This document shows, piece after piece, positions 18,847 through 28,065 of a DNA stretch of 64,000 bases. The notes below the pieces were generated by a model, which did no database searches, was not told the origin of the DNA, and worked only from the letters and a program-made list of their open reading frames with translations. This DNA is from Tepidimonas sediminis (lineage in GTDB: Bacteria > Pseudomonadota > Gammaproteobacteria > Burkholderiales > Burkholderiaceae_C). The stretch's first letter is position 1. Every line of letters starts with the position of its first letter. The translations under genes were made by a program, and so were the position numbers. The DNA lies in assembly GCF_007556605.1 (NCBI RefSeq), contig NZ_VJND01000001.1, forward strand, positions 1 to 64,000, given 5' to 3'.

Positions 18847-19167
18847 TCAGAACGCCAGCACGCGCCACTGGCGCTGCCCGGCCCCGCTGCGCCGGTCGTC
18901 CTGGGCCGGGTCGATCGGCCGCACCTCGTAGCCGGGCAGCGCCGAGCGCGTCTGCACCTCGATGCTGCGGGTGCGTCCGCCGACGCGCAGCTCCTCGATG
19001 CGGCTGAGGCCGTCGCCGTGCACGAGGCGCTCGACCTTGGGCTCCGGCGCCCCGGGGGTGGCCGCCGGTGCGGCGGCCGGCTGAGCGGCGGCAAGGCCGC
19101 AGGCTGCGGCGCAGGTGGCGACCAGCAGCGCGCGGCGGCGGGAGAGGGCAGGGGCGGACATCGGCAT
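18847..19167 (-). CDS. DUF2782 family exported small protein
   Basis: This 106-residue protein has a clear signal peptide (RRRALLVATCAAACGLAAAQ, about 10-29). The mature part SRIEELRVGGRTRSIEVQT followed by YEVRP and QRQWRVLAF is the conserved core of DUF2782 proteins, found next to thrB/polA in betaproteobacteria. The function is unknown; it is probably periplasmic. It diverges from polA with 49 bases between starts. On the minus strand TACAAT (19181 to 19176) ends 9 bases before ATG 19167, and a second ATG is two codons downstream. Confidence 0.78.
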   Translation of the reverse strand: MPMSAPALSRRRALLVATCAAACGLAAAQPAAAPAATPGAPEPKVERLVHGDGLSRIEELRVGGRTRSIEVQTRSALPGYEVRPIDPAQDDRRSGAGQRQWRVLAF

Positions 19168-19216
19168 GACCCCCGATTGTAGGCAATGACGTCGCGGCCA
19201 CGGGTACGATAGCGCG

Positions 19217-21961
19217 ATGAGCGAACGACGCGACGATGACGCCCCGCTGCTGGTGCTGGTGGACGGCTCCAGCTACCTGTACCGCGCCTTCCATGCGATG
19301 CCGGATCTGCGCGCGGTGCCGGGCGATCCGACGAGCCCCCCCACCGGCGCCATCCGCGGCATGCTCAACATGCTGCAGGCGCTGGGCAAGGCCTACCCGA
19401 GCGAGCACCTGGCGGTGGTGTTCGACGCGCCGGGGCCGACGTTTCGCGAGGCGCTCTACCCCGACTACAAGGCCCACCGCGCGCCGATGCCGGACGATCT
19501 GCGCGCGCAGATCGAGCCGATCATGGAGATGGCGGCGCTGCAGGGCTGGCCGGTGTTGCGCGTGCCCGGGGTGGAGGCCGACGACGTCATCGGCACGCTG
19601 GCGCGGGGCGCCGCGCAGCAGGGCTGGCGCGTCGTCATCTCCAGCGGCGACAAGGACCTGAGCCAGCTGGTGGACGAGCGCATCAGCATCGTCGACACGA
19701 TGAGCGGCAAGGTGCGCGACGCCGCCGGGGTGCAGGCCGAGTTCGGCGTGCCGCCGCGGCTGATGCTGGATTTCCAGACCCTGGTCGGCGACGCGGTGGA
19801 CAACGTGCCGGGCGTCGACAAGGTCGGCCCGAAGACGGCGGCCAAGTGGCTGCAGACCTACGGATCGCTGGAGGGCATCGTCGCGCACGCGCACGAGATC
19901 AAGGGCGCCGCCGGCGAGCACCTGCGCCGGGCGCTGGACTGGCTGCCGAAGGGGCGCGAGCTGCTGCGTATCCGCACCGACTGCGACCTGGCCGCGCACG
20001 TGCCGGGGTGGCCGAGCCTGGAGGCGCTGCGCCGCCGCCCGGCGGACGAGGCAGGCCTGCGCGCGTTCTACGAGCGCTACGGCTTTCGCAGCCTGGCGCG
20101 CGCGCTGGGCGAGGCCGGCGCGGCGCCGGCGCAGGCGGCGCTGGCGATGGAGACGCCGCCGCTGCGCTGCGTCACGGTGCAGGACCGCGCGACGCTGCAG
20201 AGGTGGGTCGAGCGCGTGCGCACGGCGCCGCTGGTGGCGCTGGATGCCGAGACCACCTCGCTGGACGAGATGCAGGCGCGGCTGGTCGGCCTGTCCCTGG
20301 CGGTCGCCCCGGGCGAGGCGGCCTACATTCCGCTCGGGCACGACGGGCCGGACCGCCCCGCGCAGCTGCCGCTGGAGGAGGTGCTGCAGGCGCTGCGTCC
20401 ATGGCTCGAGGATGCCGGCGCGCCCAAGCTCGGCCAGCACGTCAAGTACGACCTGCACGTGCTGGCCAACCACGGCATCACCGTGCGCGGCTACGTGCAC
20501 GACACGATGCTGCAGAGCTACGTGCTGGAGGCGCACAAGCCTCACAGCCTCGACAGCCTGGCCGAGCGCCACCTGGGCCGGCGCGGCATCACCTACGAGC
20601 AGGTCTGTGGCAAGGGCGCGCAGCAGATTCCGTTCGCGCAGGTGCCGCTGGATCGTGCCGCCGCCTACGCGTGCGAGGATGCCGAGATGTGCCTGGCGGT
20701 GCACGGCGTGCTGTGGCCACGCCTGCAGGCCGAGCCGGCGCTGGAGCGCATCTACCGGCTGGAGATGGACGTCACGCACGTGCTGCAGCGCATGGAGCGC
20801 CACGGCGTGCTGATCGACGCCGAGGAGCTGCGCCGCCAGAGCGCCGAGCTGGGGCGGCGCATCGCCGAGCTGGAGGCCGAGGCGCACGCGCTGGCGGGGC
20901 AGCCGTTCAACCTCGGCTCGCCGAAGCAGATCGCCGACGTCTTCTACAGCAAGCTCGGCCTGCCGGTGCTGAAGAAGACCGCCACCGGCGCACCCAGCAC
21001 CGACGAGGAGGTGCTGGAAAAGCTCGCCGAGGACTATCCGCTGCCGGCCACGGTGCTGCAGCATCGCAGCTTGGCCAAGCTCAAGAGCACCTACACCGAC
21101 AAATTGCCGGCCATGGTCAACCCCGCCACCGGGCGCGTGCACACGCACTACGCGCAGGCGGTGGCCGTCACCGGGCGGCTGGCCAGCAACGAACCCAACC
21201 TGCAGAACATCCCGATCCGCACGCCGGAGGGGCGGCGCATCCGGCGTGCCTTCATCGCCCCATCGGGCTGGCTGATCGCCAGCGCCGACTACTCGCAGAT
21301 CGAGCTGCGCATCATGGCGCACCTGAGCGAGGACGCCGCGCTGCTGAAGGCGTTCGCCGAGGGGCAGGACGTGCACCGCGCCACCGCGGCCGAGGTGTTC
21401 GGTCTTGCGCCCGAGGCCGTCACGCCCGAGCAGCGCCGCTACGCCAAGACGATCAACTTCGGCCTGATCTACGGCATGAGCGCCTACGGGCTGGCCAAGG
21501 CGCTGGGCATCGACCCCACCGCGGCGAGGAACTACATCGAGCGCTACTTCGAGCGCTTCGCCGGTGTGCGCGCCTACATGGAGCGCACGCGCGCGCAGGC
21601 CAAGGCGCGCGGCTGGGTGGAGACGGTGTTCGGCCGGCGCCTGTTCCTGCCGGAGATCAACTCGCCCAACGGCCCGCGCCGCAGCGCCGCCGAGCGCGCC
21701 GCGATCAACGCACCGATGCAGGGCACCGCCGCCGACCTGATCAAGATGAGCATGGTGGCGGTGCAGCGCGCGCTGGACGAAGCCGGCCTGCGCACCCGCA
21801 TGATCCTGCAGGTGCATGACGAGCTGGTGTTCGAGGTGCCCGAGGACGAGCTGGAATGGGTGCGGCGCGAGGTGCCGCGCCTGATGGCCGGCGTGGTCAC
21901 GCTGCGCGTGCCGCTGGTGGCCGAGGTCGGCGCCGGTCCGAACTGGGAGCAGGCCCACTGA
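19217..21961 (+). CDS. polA: DNA polymerase I
   Basis: This 914-residue polymerase replaces Okazaki primers and fills repair gaps. The N-terminal 5'-3' exonuclease domain (about 10-290) includes VEADDVIGTLA and GDAVDNVPGVDKVGPKTA. The 3'-5' proofreading domain (about 320-510) has its metal residues in ALDAETTSL and KYDLHVL, so proofreading appears intact. The polymerase domain shows motif A SADYSQIELRIMAHLSED, motif B RRYAKTINFGLIYGMSAYG and motif C LQVHDELVFEVP. TACGAT (19205-19210) ends 7 bases before the ATG and there is no Shine-Dalgarno, making it a leaderless candidate. Confidence 0.97.
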   Translation: MSERRDDDAPLLVLVDGSSYLYRAFHAMPDLRAVPGDPTSPPTGAIRGMLNMLQALGKAYPSEHLAVVFDAPGPTFREALYPDYKAHRAPMPDDLRAQIEPIMEMAALQGWPVLRVPGVEADDVIGTLARGAAQQGWRVVISSGDKDLSQLVDERISIVDTMSGKVRDAAGVQAEFGVPPRLMLDFQTLVGDAVDNVPGVDKVGPKTAAKWLQTYGSLEGIVAHAHEIKGAAGEHLRRALDWLPKGRELLRIRTDCDLAAHVPGWPSLEALRRRPADEAGLRAFYERYGFRSLARALGEAGAAPAQAALAMETPPLRCVTVQDRATLQRWVERVRTAPLVALDAETTSLDEMQARLVGLSLAVAPGEAAYIPLGHDGPDRPAQLPLEEVLQALRPWLEDAGAPKLGQHVKYDLHVLANHGITVRGYVHDTMLQSYVLEAHKPHSLDSLAERHLGRRGITYEQVCGKGAQQIPFAQVPLDRAAAYACEDAEMCLAVHGVLWPRLQAEPALERIYRLEMDVTHVLQRMERHGVLIDAEELRRQSAELGRRIAELEAEAHALAGQPFNLGSPKQIADVFYSKLGLPVLKKTATGAPSTDEEVLEKLAEDYPLPATVLQHRSLAKLKSTYTDKLPAMVNPATGRVHTHYAQAVAVTGRLASNEPNLQNIPIRTPEGRRIRRAFIAPSGWLIASADYSQIELRIMAHLSEDAALLKAFAEGQDVHRATAAEVFGLAPEAVTPEQRRYAKTINFGLIYGMSAYGLAKALGIDPTAARNYIERYFERFAGVRAYMERTRAQAKARGWVETVFGRRLFLPEINSPNGPRRSAAERAAINAPMQGTAADLIKMSMVAVQRALDEAGLRTRMILQVHDELVFEVPEDELEWVRREVPRLMAGVVTLRVPLVAEVGAGPNWEQAH

Positions 21962-21979
21962 CGCGCCACGGACGCGGCC

Positions 21980-22699
21980 TCAGGGCGCGTGGGCCAGCCC
22001 GAGTGCGCGGGTCTGGCCCGCCGTCAGCCGCGCCGGGTGCCGGCAGTCGGCGGTCACCACCATCCGATGCAGCGCGGAGGCCGTGGGATCCGGCAGCATC
22101 GCCCCGAGGTAGCGGATCAGCGTCAGCTGCTGGGCGCGGCTGGGTTCGCCACCGCACGGGCCGCGCGCGAAGTCAGCGTCCGGTGGCAGTGGGGTGAGCA
22201 GCAGCGAACCGCCGTCGGGCATCGCGCGCCGTACCCCGCCAGCCAGCACCAGCCAGCACGGCGTCGGACACGGCGTCGATCCGACGAGCATCGTATCCCA
22301 CCCCCGATTGCGCAGCATCGAACCGGCCGTGATGGCGTCGTTGAGCACGCCGTCGAGCCCCTCCAGCTCGGCGACGCGCTGCCGGCATGCCGTCGACGGC
22401 AGCGCCTCCAGCGCCTGGCGCAGCCGCCCGACGGCGGCGCCGTGGATCGCGCCGCGCCAGTGCAGGCGGCAGGCCGAGCCGTCGTGTCGCCAGGCGATCT
22501 CCCCGCCGTCGTAGGCAAGCCGCGTCCAAGCTGCTGTGGGCGGCACCGTGGCGGACCCGGGGGCAGGGGGCGGCGGCGCCGCGCAGCCCGCCAAGCCCAG
22601 CGCCGTCAGCGCCGCGATCGTCCACCCCCACGCCGGCCCACGCCGGCCGGCCCGCCGACGGTGCGGGTGGCGGCGGGCAGGCGCAGTCGGCCGTTTCAT
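21980..22699 (-). CDS. Lipoprotein with a diverged ClpP-fold-like periplasmic domain (hypothetical)
   Basis: This 239-residue predicted lipoprotein has a basic N terminus, a hydrophobic segment and the lipobox LGLAGC (cysteine at about 38). The body, with GVLNDAITAGSMLRNRGWDT, then CPTPCWLVLAGGVRR and a tail containing TAGQTRALGLA, resembles COG3904-type periplasmic proteins distantly related to ClpP/SDH proteases. In those, CASAC supplies the nucleophile region; here it reads CPTPC without serine, so catalysis is doubtful. I do not recognise a specific function. It converges on polA and precedes the chemoreceptor stop by 5 bases in the same orientation. Confidence 0.55.
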   Translation of the reverse strand: MKRPTAPARRHPHRRRAGRRGPAWGWTIAALTALGLAGCAAPPPPAPGSATVPPTAAWTRLAYDGGEIAWRHDGSACRLHWRGAIHGAAVGRLRQALEALPSTACRQRVAELEGLDGVLNDAITAGSMLRNRGWDTMLVGSTPCPTPCWLVLAGGVRRAMPDGGSLLLTPLPPDADFARGPCGGEPSRAQQLTLIRYLGAMLPDPTASALHRMVVTADCRHPARLTAGQTRALGLAHAP

Positions 22700-22704
22700 C
22701 CCGG

Positions 22705-24285
22705 TCAGAGCCGGAAGCGCGCCACTTGCTGCGCCAGCTGCTGGGCCTGGTCGCGCAGGGCCGCCGCGGCGGCCGAGGCCTCCTCGACCAGCGCGGCGTT
22801 CTGCTGCGTGACGCCGTCCATCAGCGCCACGGCCTGGTTGATCTGGGTCAGCCCCTCGGCCTGCTCGGCGCTGGAGGTGGCGATCTGCCGCATCAGCTCG
22901 GTGACACGCTCGATGCTCTGCACGATCTCGGCCATCGTCGCACCCGCGGCGTCGACCTGATCCTTGCCGCTGCCGACCTTGGCCACCGACTCCTCGATCA
23001 GCGCCTTGATCTCGCGCGCGGCCTCGGCGCTGCGCTGCGCCAGCTGGCGCACCTCACCGGCCACCACCGCGAAGCCCCGCCCGGCCTCGCCGGCGCGCGC
23101 GGCCTCCACCGCGGCGTTGAGCGCCAGGATGTTGGTCTGGAATGCGATGCCGTCGATCACACCAATGATGTTGGCGATGCGCTGCGACGACTCGTTGATG
23201 TCGTTCATCGTCTGCACCACCTGGCGCACCACGTCCCCGCCGCGCTCGGCAATCGACGACGCCTGTTCCGCCATCTCGTCCGCCTGCCGCGCATTGGCTG
23301 CGTTCTGGTGCACGGTGCTGTTGAGCTGTTCGGTGGCCGAGGCGGTCTGCTCCAGCGAACTGGCCTGCTGCTCGGTGCGCTGCGACAGATCGAGCACGCC
23401 GCTGGCCACCTGGCTGGCCGCGCTGGCGATGCTGTCGGAAGCCTGTACGACGCTGCCGATCAGGCTGCGCAGGCCCTGCCGCATGCGCTCCATCTGGTGC
23501 AGCAGGTGGGTGATCTCGTCGCCGCCGTCGGCCCGCACCGCCTGCGACAGGTCGCCCCCCGCGATCGCGGTGGCGGTGGCGTCGGCGGCCGCGAAGCCCG
23601 ACGACATGCGCCGCTGCGTGGCCACCATCAGCGCCGTCAGCGGCAGTGCGCCCAGCAGCAGCACCGCCACCACCACCCCCAGCGCCAGGTCGTAGCGGCG
23701 CTGCGCGGCCTGTGCCTCCAGCTCGGCGCGCTTGAGCTGCTCGTCGCGCAGTGCCTGCATCGCCTTCTCGAACGCCGCGCCTTCGGTGCGGCCGGCGACC
23801 AGGAAGGCCTGCATCACCTCGACGCCAAAGTTCTCCTGCCGGATCGCCTCCAGCGCCTGGTCGCGCTTGACCTGCCAGGCCTTGCGCGCGGCCTGCACGG
23901 CCTCGTACAGGCGCCGCTCCTCCTCGTCCATGCGGGGCAGGAGGTCCTCGATCACCTTCTGCGCCTGGTTGTTGGCCTCGCGCTGCTTGGCGATGGCGTC
24001 CAGGTGCATTGAGGTCGGGTGGTCGTGCAAGCCCTTGGTCGGGCTGTCCGGGGCGTGCTGGAAGGCCAGCAGCACGTGCAGCCGGTTGTCGTAGTAGTTG
24101 CGCAGCATGGTCGCGAGTGCCTCGGCCACCGCCATGCGGTGCTGGTGGATCTGTGCCAGGCTTTCCTTGGCGCGGTGCATGCCCCACAGCCCGATGCCGA
24201 CGACCAGGGCAAGCGTGACGAGGTAGCCGACGATGACGGCGAAGACGCGCTGGGTCAGGCGCAGGCGGTTGAGGAGTTCGCTCAT
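22705..24285 (-). CDS. Methyl-accepting chemotaxis protein
   Basis: This chemoreceptor of about 526 residues has an N-terminal membrane helix (about 12-35), a periplasmic four-helix-bundle-like region to about 185, a second helix (about 190-210), a HAMP domain and a methyl-accepting signalling domain. The hairpin tip [20 protein letters not shown] is invariant-like and binds CheA/CheW. No C-terminal CheR-binding pentapeptide is present (it ends QQVARFRL). No other che genes are in the window. ATG 24285 ([10 protein letters not shown]) is chosen; an ATG four codons upstream is possible. An FNR-like site lies upstream between this gene and the divergent hydrolase gene. Confidence 0.92.
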   Translation of the reverse strand: MSELLNRLRLTQRVFAVIVGYLVTLALVVGIGLWGMHRAKESLAQIHQHRMAVAEALATMLRNYYDNRLHVLLAFQHAPDSPTKGLHDHPTSMHLDAIAKQREANNQAQKVIEDLLPRMDEEERRLYEAVQAARKAWQVKRDQALEAIRQENFGVEVMQAFLVAGRTEGAAFEKAMQALRDEQLKRAELEAQAAQRRYDLALGVVVAVLLLGALPLTALMVATQRRMSSGFAAADATATAIAGGDLSQAVRADGGDEITHLLHQMERMRQGLRSLIGSVVQASDSIASAASQVASGVLDLSQRTEQQASSLEQTASATEQLNSTVHQNAANARQADEMAEQASSIAERGGDVVRQVVQTMNDINESSQRIANIIGVIDGIAFQTNILALNAAVEAARAGEAGRGFAVVAGEVRQLAQRSAEAAREIKALIEESVAKVGSGKDQVDAAGATMAEIVQSIERVTELMRQIATSSAEQAEGLTQINQAVALMDGVTQQNAALVEEASAAAAALRDQAQQLAQQVARFRL

Positions 24286-24372
24286 GGGCACTGTCATGGG
24301 TTGGGGATGGCGTGGAGCGGATCGACGACCTGATTCCCATCCCGCTGGTGGGGGAACCGTGCCTGCCTATCC

Positions 24373-24386
24373 TTGATCAGGATCAT
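24373..24386. promoter_or_regulatory. FNR/Anr-like binding site
   Basis: TTGATCAGGATCAT matches the TTGAT-N4-ATCAA consensus at 9 of 10 positions. It lies between the leftward chemoreceptor gene and the rightward dienelactone hydrolase gene, 78 bases before the latter. Oxygen-responsive control of either gene is inferred only. Confidence 0.4.
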
Positions 24387-24463
24387 AGCCAACGCGCGTG
24401 ACTGCTCCGCTCCGGAGTGTCCCGTACGATGGCGCCCATCCGCAACGTCCCCAGGAGACTCTC

Positions 24464-25375
24464 ATGACGCCGACCCCAGACGCCCGCTCCGATGCCTTGG
24501 CCCTGCTGGATGTTGCCGCGGACGCCGCGCCGCCGGCCCTGCCCCGCCGCGCGCTGCTGCGCGGTGCGCTGGGCGCCGGCTACGCGCTGGCGGCGCTGCC
24601 GGTGGTGGCCCAGACGGCGATCCGCACCCCCGCCGACGGCTTGACGGTCGGCGAGGTGATGGTGCCGGTGGGGGGCGAATCGATCCCGGTCTACCGCGCC
24701 GCGCCGGCCGGACGCACCGGGCTGCCGGTGGTGCTGGTGATTTCGGAGATCTTTGGCGTGCACGACTACATCGCCGACACGGCGCGGCGCTTCGCCCGCG
24801 CGGGCTATCTGGCGCTGGCGCCGGACCTGTTCGTGCGCCAGGGCGACCCGCAGAGCTACGGCGAGCTGGCGCGCCTGATGAGTGAGCTGGTGGCCAGGGT
24901 GCCCGATGCGCAGGTGATGGCCGACCTCGACGCCTGCGTCGCGTGGGCCGCCGGACACGGCGGTGACGCCGCGCGCGTGGCGGTGACCGGCTTTTGCTGG
25001 GGCGGGCGGCACACCTGGCTGTACGCCGCGCACAGCCCGCGCGTCAAGGCCGCGGTGGCCTGGTACGGCCGGCTGGAGGGGCAGCGCACCGCGCTGCAGC
25101 CGCGTCATCCGCTCGACGTCGTCGGCGAGCTCAAGGCGCCGGTGCTCGGGCTCTACGGCGCGGCCGACACCGGCATCCCGCTGGAGTCGGTCGAGCGCAT
25201 GAAGGCCGCGCTGGCGCAGGGCAGTCCGGCGGCGCGCGCCAGCGAATTCGTCGTCTATCCGGACGCACCGCACGCCTTCCATGCCGACTATCGCCCCAGC
25301 TACCGCGAAGGCCCCGCGCGCGACGGCTGGCAGCGCTGCCTGGCCTGGTTCCAGCGCCACGGCGTCGGCGCCTGA
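24464..25375 (+). CDS. Tat-exported dienelactone hydrolase family protein
   Basis: This 303-residue alpha/beta hydrolase has the triad of dienelactone hydrolases: nucleophile Cys in GFCWGG (about 178), Asp in GAADTG and His in APHAFHADY. The N terminus has a twin-arginine-like signal, PRRALLRGALGAGYALAALP (about 28-47), ending near VAQ, so the enzyme is probably folded before export to the periplasm. AGGAG (24453-24457) fixes the start at 24464. The substrate is unknown; the family includes carboxymethylenebutenolidases and broader esterases. It is followed by the EAL gene after 28 bases in the same direction. Confidence 0.86.
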   Translation: MTPTPDARSDALALLDVAADAAPPALPRRALLRGALGAGYALAALPVVAQTAIRTPADGLTVGEVMVPVGGESIPVYRAAPAGRTGLPVVLVISEIFGVHDYIADTARRFARAGYLALAPDLFVRQGDPQSYGELARLMSELVARVPDAQVMADLDACVAWAAGHGGDAARVAVTGFCWGGRHTWLYAAHSPRVKAAVAWYGRLEGQRTALQPRHPLDVVGELKAPVLGLYGAADTGIPLESVERMKAALAQGSPAARASEFVVYPDAPHAFHADYRPSYREGPARDGWQRCLAWFQRHGVGA

Positions 25376-25403
25376 GGCGGGCGCGCGTGCCAGGATGGCC
25401 GGC

Positions 25404-26204
25404 ATGAGCGATGCACGCCCGTATCTGGAGCGTTTCTTCGAGGGGGAGCTGGCCGAGATCGGCGGCTGCCTGCGCTGCCGCGGCGCGCGCGTCTGGAACG
25501 GGGGCGAGCTGCGCATGGCGTTCCAGCCGATCGTCGATGTGGCGCGGGGCGAGGTGTTCGCCTACGAGGCGCTGGTGCGTGGCGCTGGCGGCGAGCCCGC
25601 CGGGGCGGTGCTGGCCACCGTCACCGAAGAGCAGCTCTACGGCTTCGACCAGACCTGCCGTGTGCTGGCCATCGACACCGCGCAGCGGCTGGGGCTGCGG
25701 GCGCGTCTGTCGATCAACTTTCTGCCCAACGCGGTCTACGAGCCGGCCACCTGCATTCGGCTCACGCTGGCGGCGGCGCACAAGGTCGGCTTCGATCCGC
25801 AGCGCCTCGTCTTCGAGATGACCGAGGCGGAAAAGATCCGCGACCCGCAGCGCGCGCTCTCGATCGTGCGCGACTACCAGAACCGCGGTTTTCTGACGGC
25901 CATCGACGACTTCGGCGCCGGGTACTCGGGGCTGAACCTGCTGGCGGAGTTCCAGCCGCAGCTGGTGAAGCTGGACATGGCGCTGGTGCGCGACATCGAC
26001 CGCCACCGCGCGCGCCAGGCCATCGTCGGCGGGGTGCTGGGCACCTGCAGCGCGCTGGGCGTGCGCGTGATTGCCGAAGGGGTGGAGACGCGCGCCGAGT
26101 ACGACCAGCTGCGCGCGATGGGCGTGACGCTGTTCCAAGGCTATCTGGTGGCGCGGCCTCGGCTGGAGGCGCTGCCGGAGCCGGACTGGGCCGCGCTGGC
26201 CTGA
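25404..26204 (+). CDS. Stand-alone EAL-domain protein (c-di-GMP phosphodiesterase)
   Basis: This 266-residue protein consists almost entirely of an EAL domain and should linearise c-di-GMP to pGpG. Key residues are present: YEALVRG (EAL), SINFLPN, EMTE, DDFGAGYSGLNLL, VKLDM, IAEGVET and FQGYLVARP. The short N-terminal lead has a Cys pair, GCLRCRG, that could bind metal or respond to redox, but no sensory domain or membrane segment is seen. The start at 25404 is supported by family length; ATG 25395 is three codons upstream. It converges on the sulfurtransferase gene with a 9-base gap. Confidence 0.9.
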   Translation: MSDARPYLERFFEGELAEIGGCLRCRGARVWNGGELRMAFQPIVDVARGEVFAYEALVRGAGGEPAGAVLATVTEEQLYGFDQTCRVLAIDTAQRLGLRARLSINFLPNAVYEPATCIRLTLAAAHKVGFDPQRLVFEMTEAEKIRDPQRALSIVRDYQNRGFLTAIDDFGAGYSGLNLLAEFQPQLVKLDMALVRDIDRHRARQAIVGGVLGTCSALGVRVIAEGVETRAEYDQLRAMGVTLFQGYLVARPRLEALPEPDWAALA

Positions 26205-26213
26205 GCGACCGGA

Positions 26214-27110
26214 TCAAACCGAGCGCGCGCACGGCAGGCCCGGCGTCGTGCACCACTCGCTCCAGCTGCCCGCCATCAGCGCCGGCGTGCCCAGACCGGC
26301 CAGCATCATCGCCACCACGTGCGGCACCGCGCTGACACCGCTGCCGCAATGCACCACGACACCGGCCGGGTCGCGCCCGGCCAGCAGCTGCAGCCATTGC
26401 CGTCGCAGCTCCGCCGCGGCCTTGTAGCGGCCGTCCGGGCCGAAGTTGTCGGTGAACGGGCGGTTCAGCGCGCCCGGGATGTGTCCCGCCACCGGGTCGA
26501 GCGGTTCGACCTCGCCCCGAAAGCGGGCCGCGGCGCGCGCGTCCACCAGCGTCAGATCTGGGTGCCCCAGTCGCGCCGCCACTTCGCCGACGCTGACCAG
26601 GGGCACCCGCGCCGGGGCCAGGGTCACGTCGCCATCCGCGGCCGAGGCGGCCATGTCCGCCAGCCCGGTGGCCACCGCGCCGCCGGCGGCGCACCACGCC
26701 GGCCAGCCGCCGTCCAGCAGCCGCACGTCCCGCAGCCCGCACCAGCGCAGCATCCACCACAGGCGCCCGGCGATCATGCCGCCTTGGCGGTCGTAGGCCA
26801 CCAGCGTGTCACCCTGGCGCACCCCCCAGGCGCGCAGCCGCTCGACGAACGCCGCGCGCGTCGGCAGCGGGTGGCGTCCGCCGCTGGCGCGCGCCGCCCC
26901 CGGCGCGGCACTCAGGTCATCATCCAGGTGCACGTGGACGGCTCCCGGGATATGCCCATCGGCGTACTGGCGCCGGCCCGCGGCCGGGTCGGCGAGCTCG
27001 AAGCTGCAGTCGAACACGCGCACGGCCTCACCCGCCTGCAGGCGCCGCTGCAGCGTGCTGGCGTCGATCAGCGGGGCGTCGTCGTCCGGGTGAAAGGGGG
27101 TGAGGGTCAT
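26214..27110 (-). CDS. Thiosulfate/3-mercaptopyruvate sulfurtransferase
   Basis: This 298-residue two-domain rhodanese-like enzyme moves sulfane sulfur to cyanide or thiols. The inactive N-terminal domain has HIPGAVHVHLDDDLS and the linker-side YDRQGGMIAGRLWWMLR; the C-terminal domain has GHIPGALNRPF and the active-site loop VVHCGSGVSA. A CGSGV loop is usually associated with mercaptopyruvate sulfurtransferases, while thiosulfate enzymes often have CRKG-type loops. The start at 27110 lies one base beyond the upstream exporter gene's stop codon, so both are probably one transcript. Confidence 0.88.
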   Translation of the reverse strand: MTLTPFHPDDDAPLIDASTLQRRLQAGEAVRVFDCSFELADPAAGRRQYADGHIPGAVHVHLDDDLSAAPGAARASGGRHPLPTRAAFVERLRAWGVRQGDTLVAYDRQGGMIAGRLWWMLRWCGLRDVRLLDGGWPAWCAAGGAVATGLADMAASAADGDVTLAPARVPLVSVGEVAARLGHPDLTLVDARAAARFRGEVEPLDPVAGHIPGALNRPFTDNFGPDGRYKAAAELRRQWLQLLAGRDPAGVVVHCGSGVSAVPHVVAMMLAGLGTPALMAGSWSEWCTTPGLPCARSV

Positions 27111-27111
27111 G

Positions 27112-28041
27112 TCAGGCGTGCTCCTCGGCGGGCAGGCGCGGCACGGCACGCTCGCGCAGGAAGGTGGCGGCCACCCCGCTGGCCACGATCAGGGCGATGC
27201 CAAGCCAGCCGCTGGCGGGCAGATGGTCGTCGAACAGCAGCAGGCCATAGGCGGCCGCAAACGCGATGCCGAAATACTGCAGGTTGGCCACCACCAGCGT
27301 GGCGCCGCTGGCGTACGCCCGCGTCATGCACAGCTGCCCCAGCATCGCCAGCAGCCCGATCGGCAGCAGCCACAACGCCTGCGGCCAGACGAGCGGGCTG
27401 GGGCCCAGCGCCAGCGTGCCCGCCAGGCCCACCGCGGTGGCGGCCACCGAGAACCAGAACACCGTGCGCGTCTCGGGCTCGCCGGCGCGCGCCAGCGCCG
27501 CCACCTGCAGGTAGGCCAGCGCCGAGGTCAGGCCGGACAGCAGGCCCGTCAGCCCTCCGAGCGCGGCCGCCCCGTCGAAGGTGGGCCGCAGCACCAGCAC
27601 CACGCCGCCGAAGCCGGTCAGCACGGTGAGGAACAGCGGCGTCTGCTGGCGCAGCGGCTGGCGGGCGCGCTGCAGCAGCAGCGCTCCGCCCAGCAGAAAG
27701 GCCGCCACCCACACGCTGCTCATGTAGTTGAGCGTCATCGCCGTGGGCAGTGGCAGCACCGCGATGGCGTAGAACCAGCACAGCAGCGAGATCGTGCCGA
27801 CCACGCTGCGCCACAGGTGCATCATCGGCACGCGGGTGGCCAGCCCGACGCCGCGGGCGCGCGCCAGCAGCGCCAGGAACAGCGCGCCGATCAGCCCGCG
27901 GTAGCCGACGATCTCGAAGCTGTGGAAGTGCGGCGCGGCCAGCTTGATGCACACCCCCATGGTGGCAAACAGCCCGGCGCCGGCGACCATCCACAGCGCC
28001 TGCGCCGGCCGCGGCGGGCGGCCGGCCCGGTGTTGCGCCAT
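27112..28041 (-). CDS. DMT-superfamily transporter with two EamA domains
   Basis: This 309-residue inner-membrane protein of about ten helices belongs to the drug/metabolite transporter superfamily. The first EamA repeat begins LWMVAGAGLFATMGVCIKLA and the second around GLLSGLTSALAYLQVAALAR. Such proteins usually export amino acids or small metabolites; the substrate cannot be predicted here, though the downstream sulfurtransferase makes a sulfur compound conceivable. It ends with a charged tail. It follows the Rieske oxygenase gene in the same direction after 24 bases. Confidence 0.85.
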   Translation of the reverse strand: MAQHRAGRPPRPAQALWMVAGAGLFATMGVCIKLAAPHFHSFEIVGYRGLIGALFLALLARARGVGLATRVPMMHLWRSVVGTISLLCWFYAIAVLPLPTAMTLNYMSSVWVAAFLLGGALLLQRARQPLRQQTPLFLTVLTGFGGVVLVLRPTFDGAAALGGLTGLLSGLTSALAYLQVAALARAGEPETRTVFWFSVAATAVGLAGTLALGPSPLVWPQALWLLPIGLLAMLGQLCMTRAYASGATLVVANLQYFGIAFAAAYGLLLFDDHLPASGWLGIALIVASGVAATFLRERAVPRLPAEEHA

Positions 28042-28065
28042 GTCCGCAGGAGGCGGCCGGGGCGC

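Noticed and set aside
18797-21958. A 1053-codon minus-strand frame opposite polA
   Set aside because: Same reasoning: polA is unmistakable on the other strand and the antisense product has no domain.
22984-24340. Possible second gene overlapping the chemoreceptor on the same strand
   Set aside because: Its sequence is a frame-shifted image of the chemoreceptor with Ala/Gly/Arg bias only.
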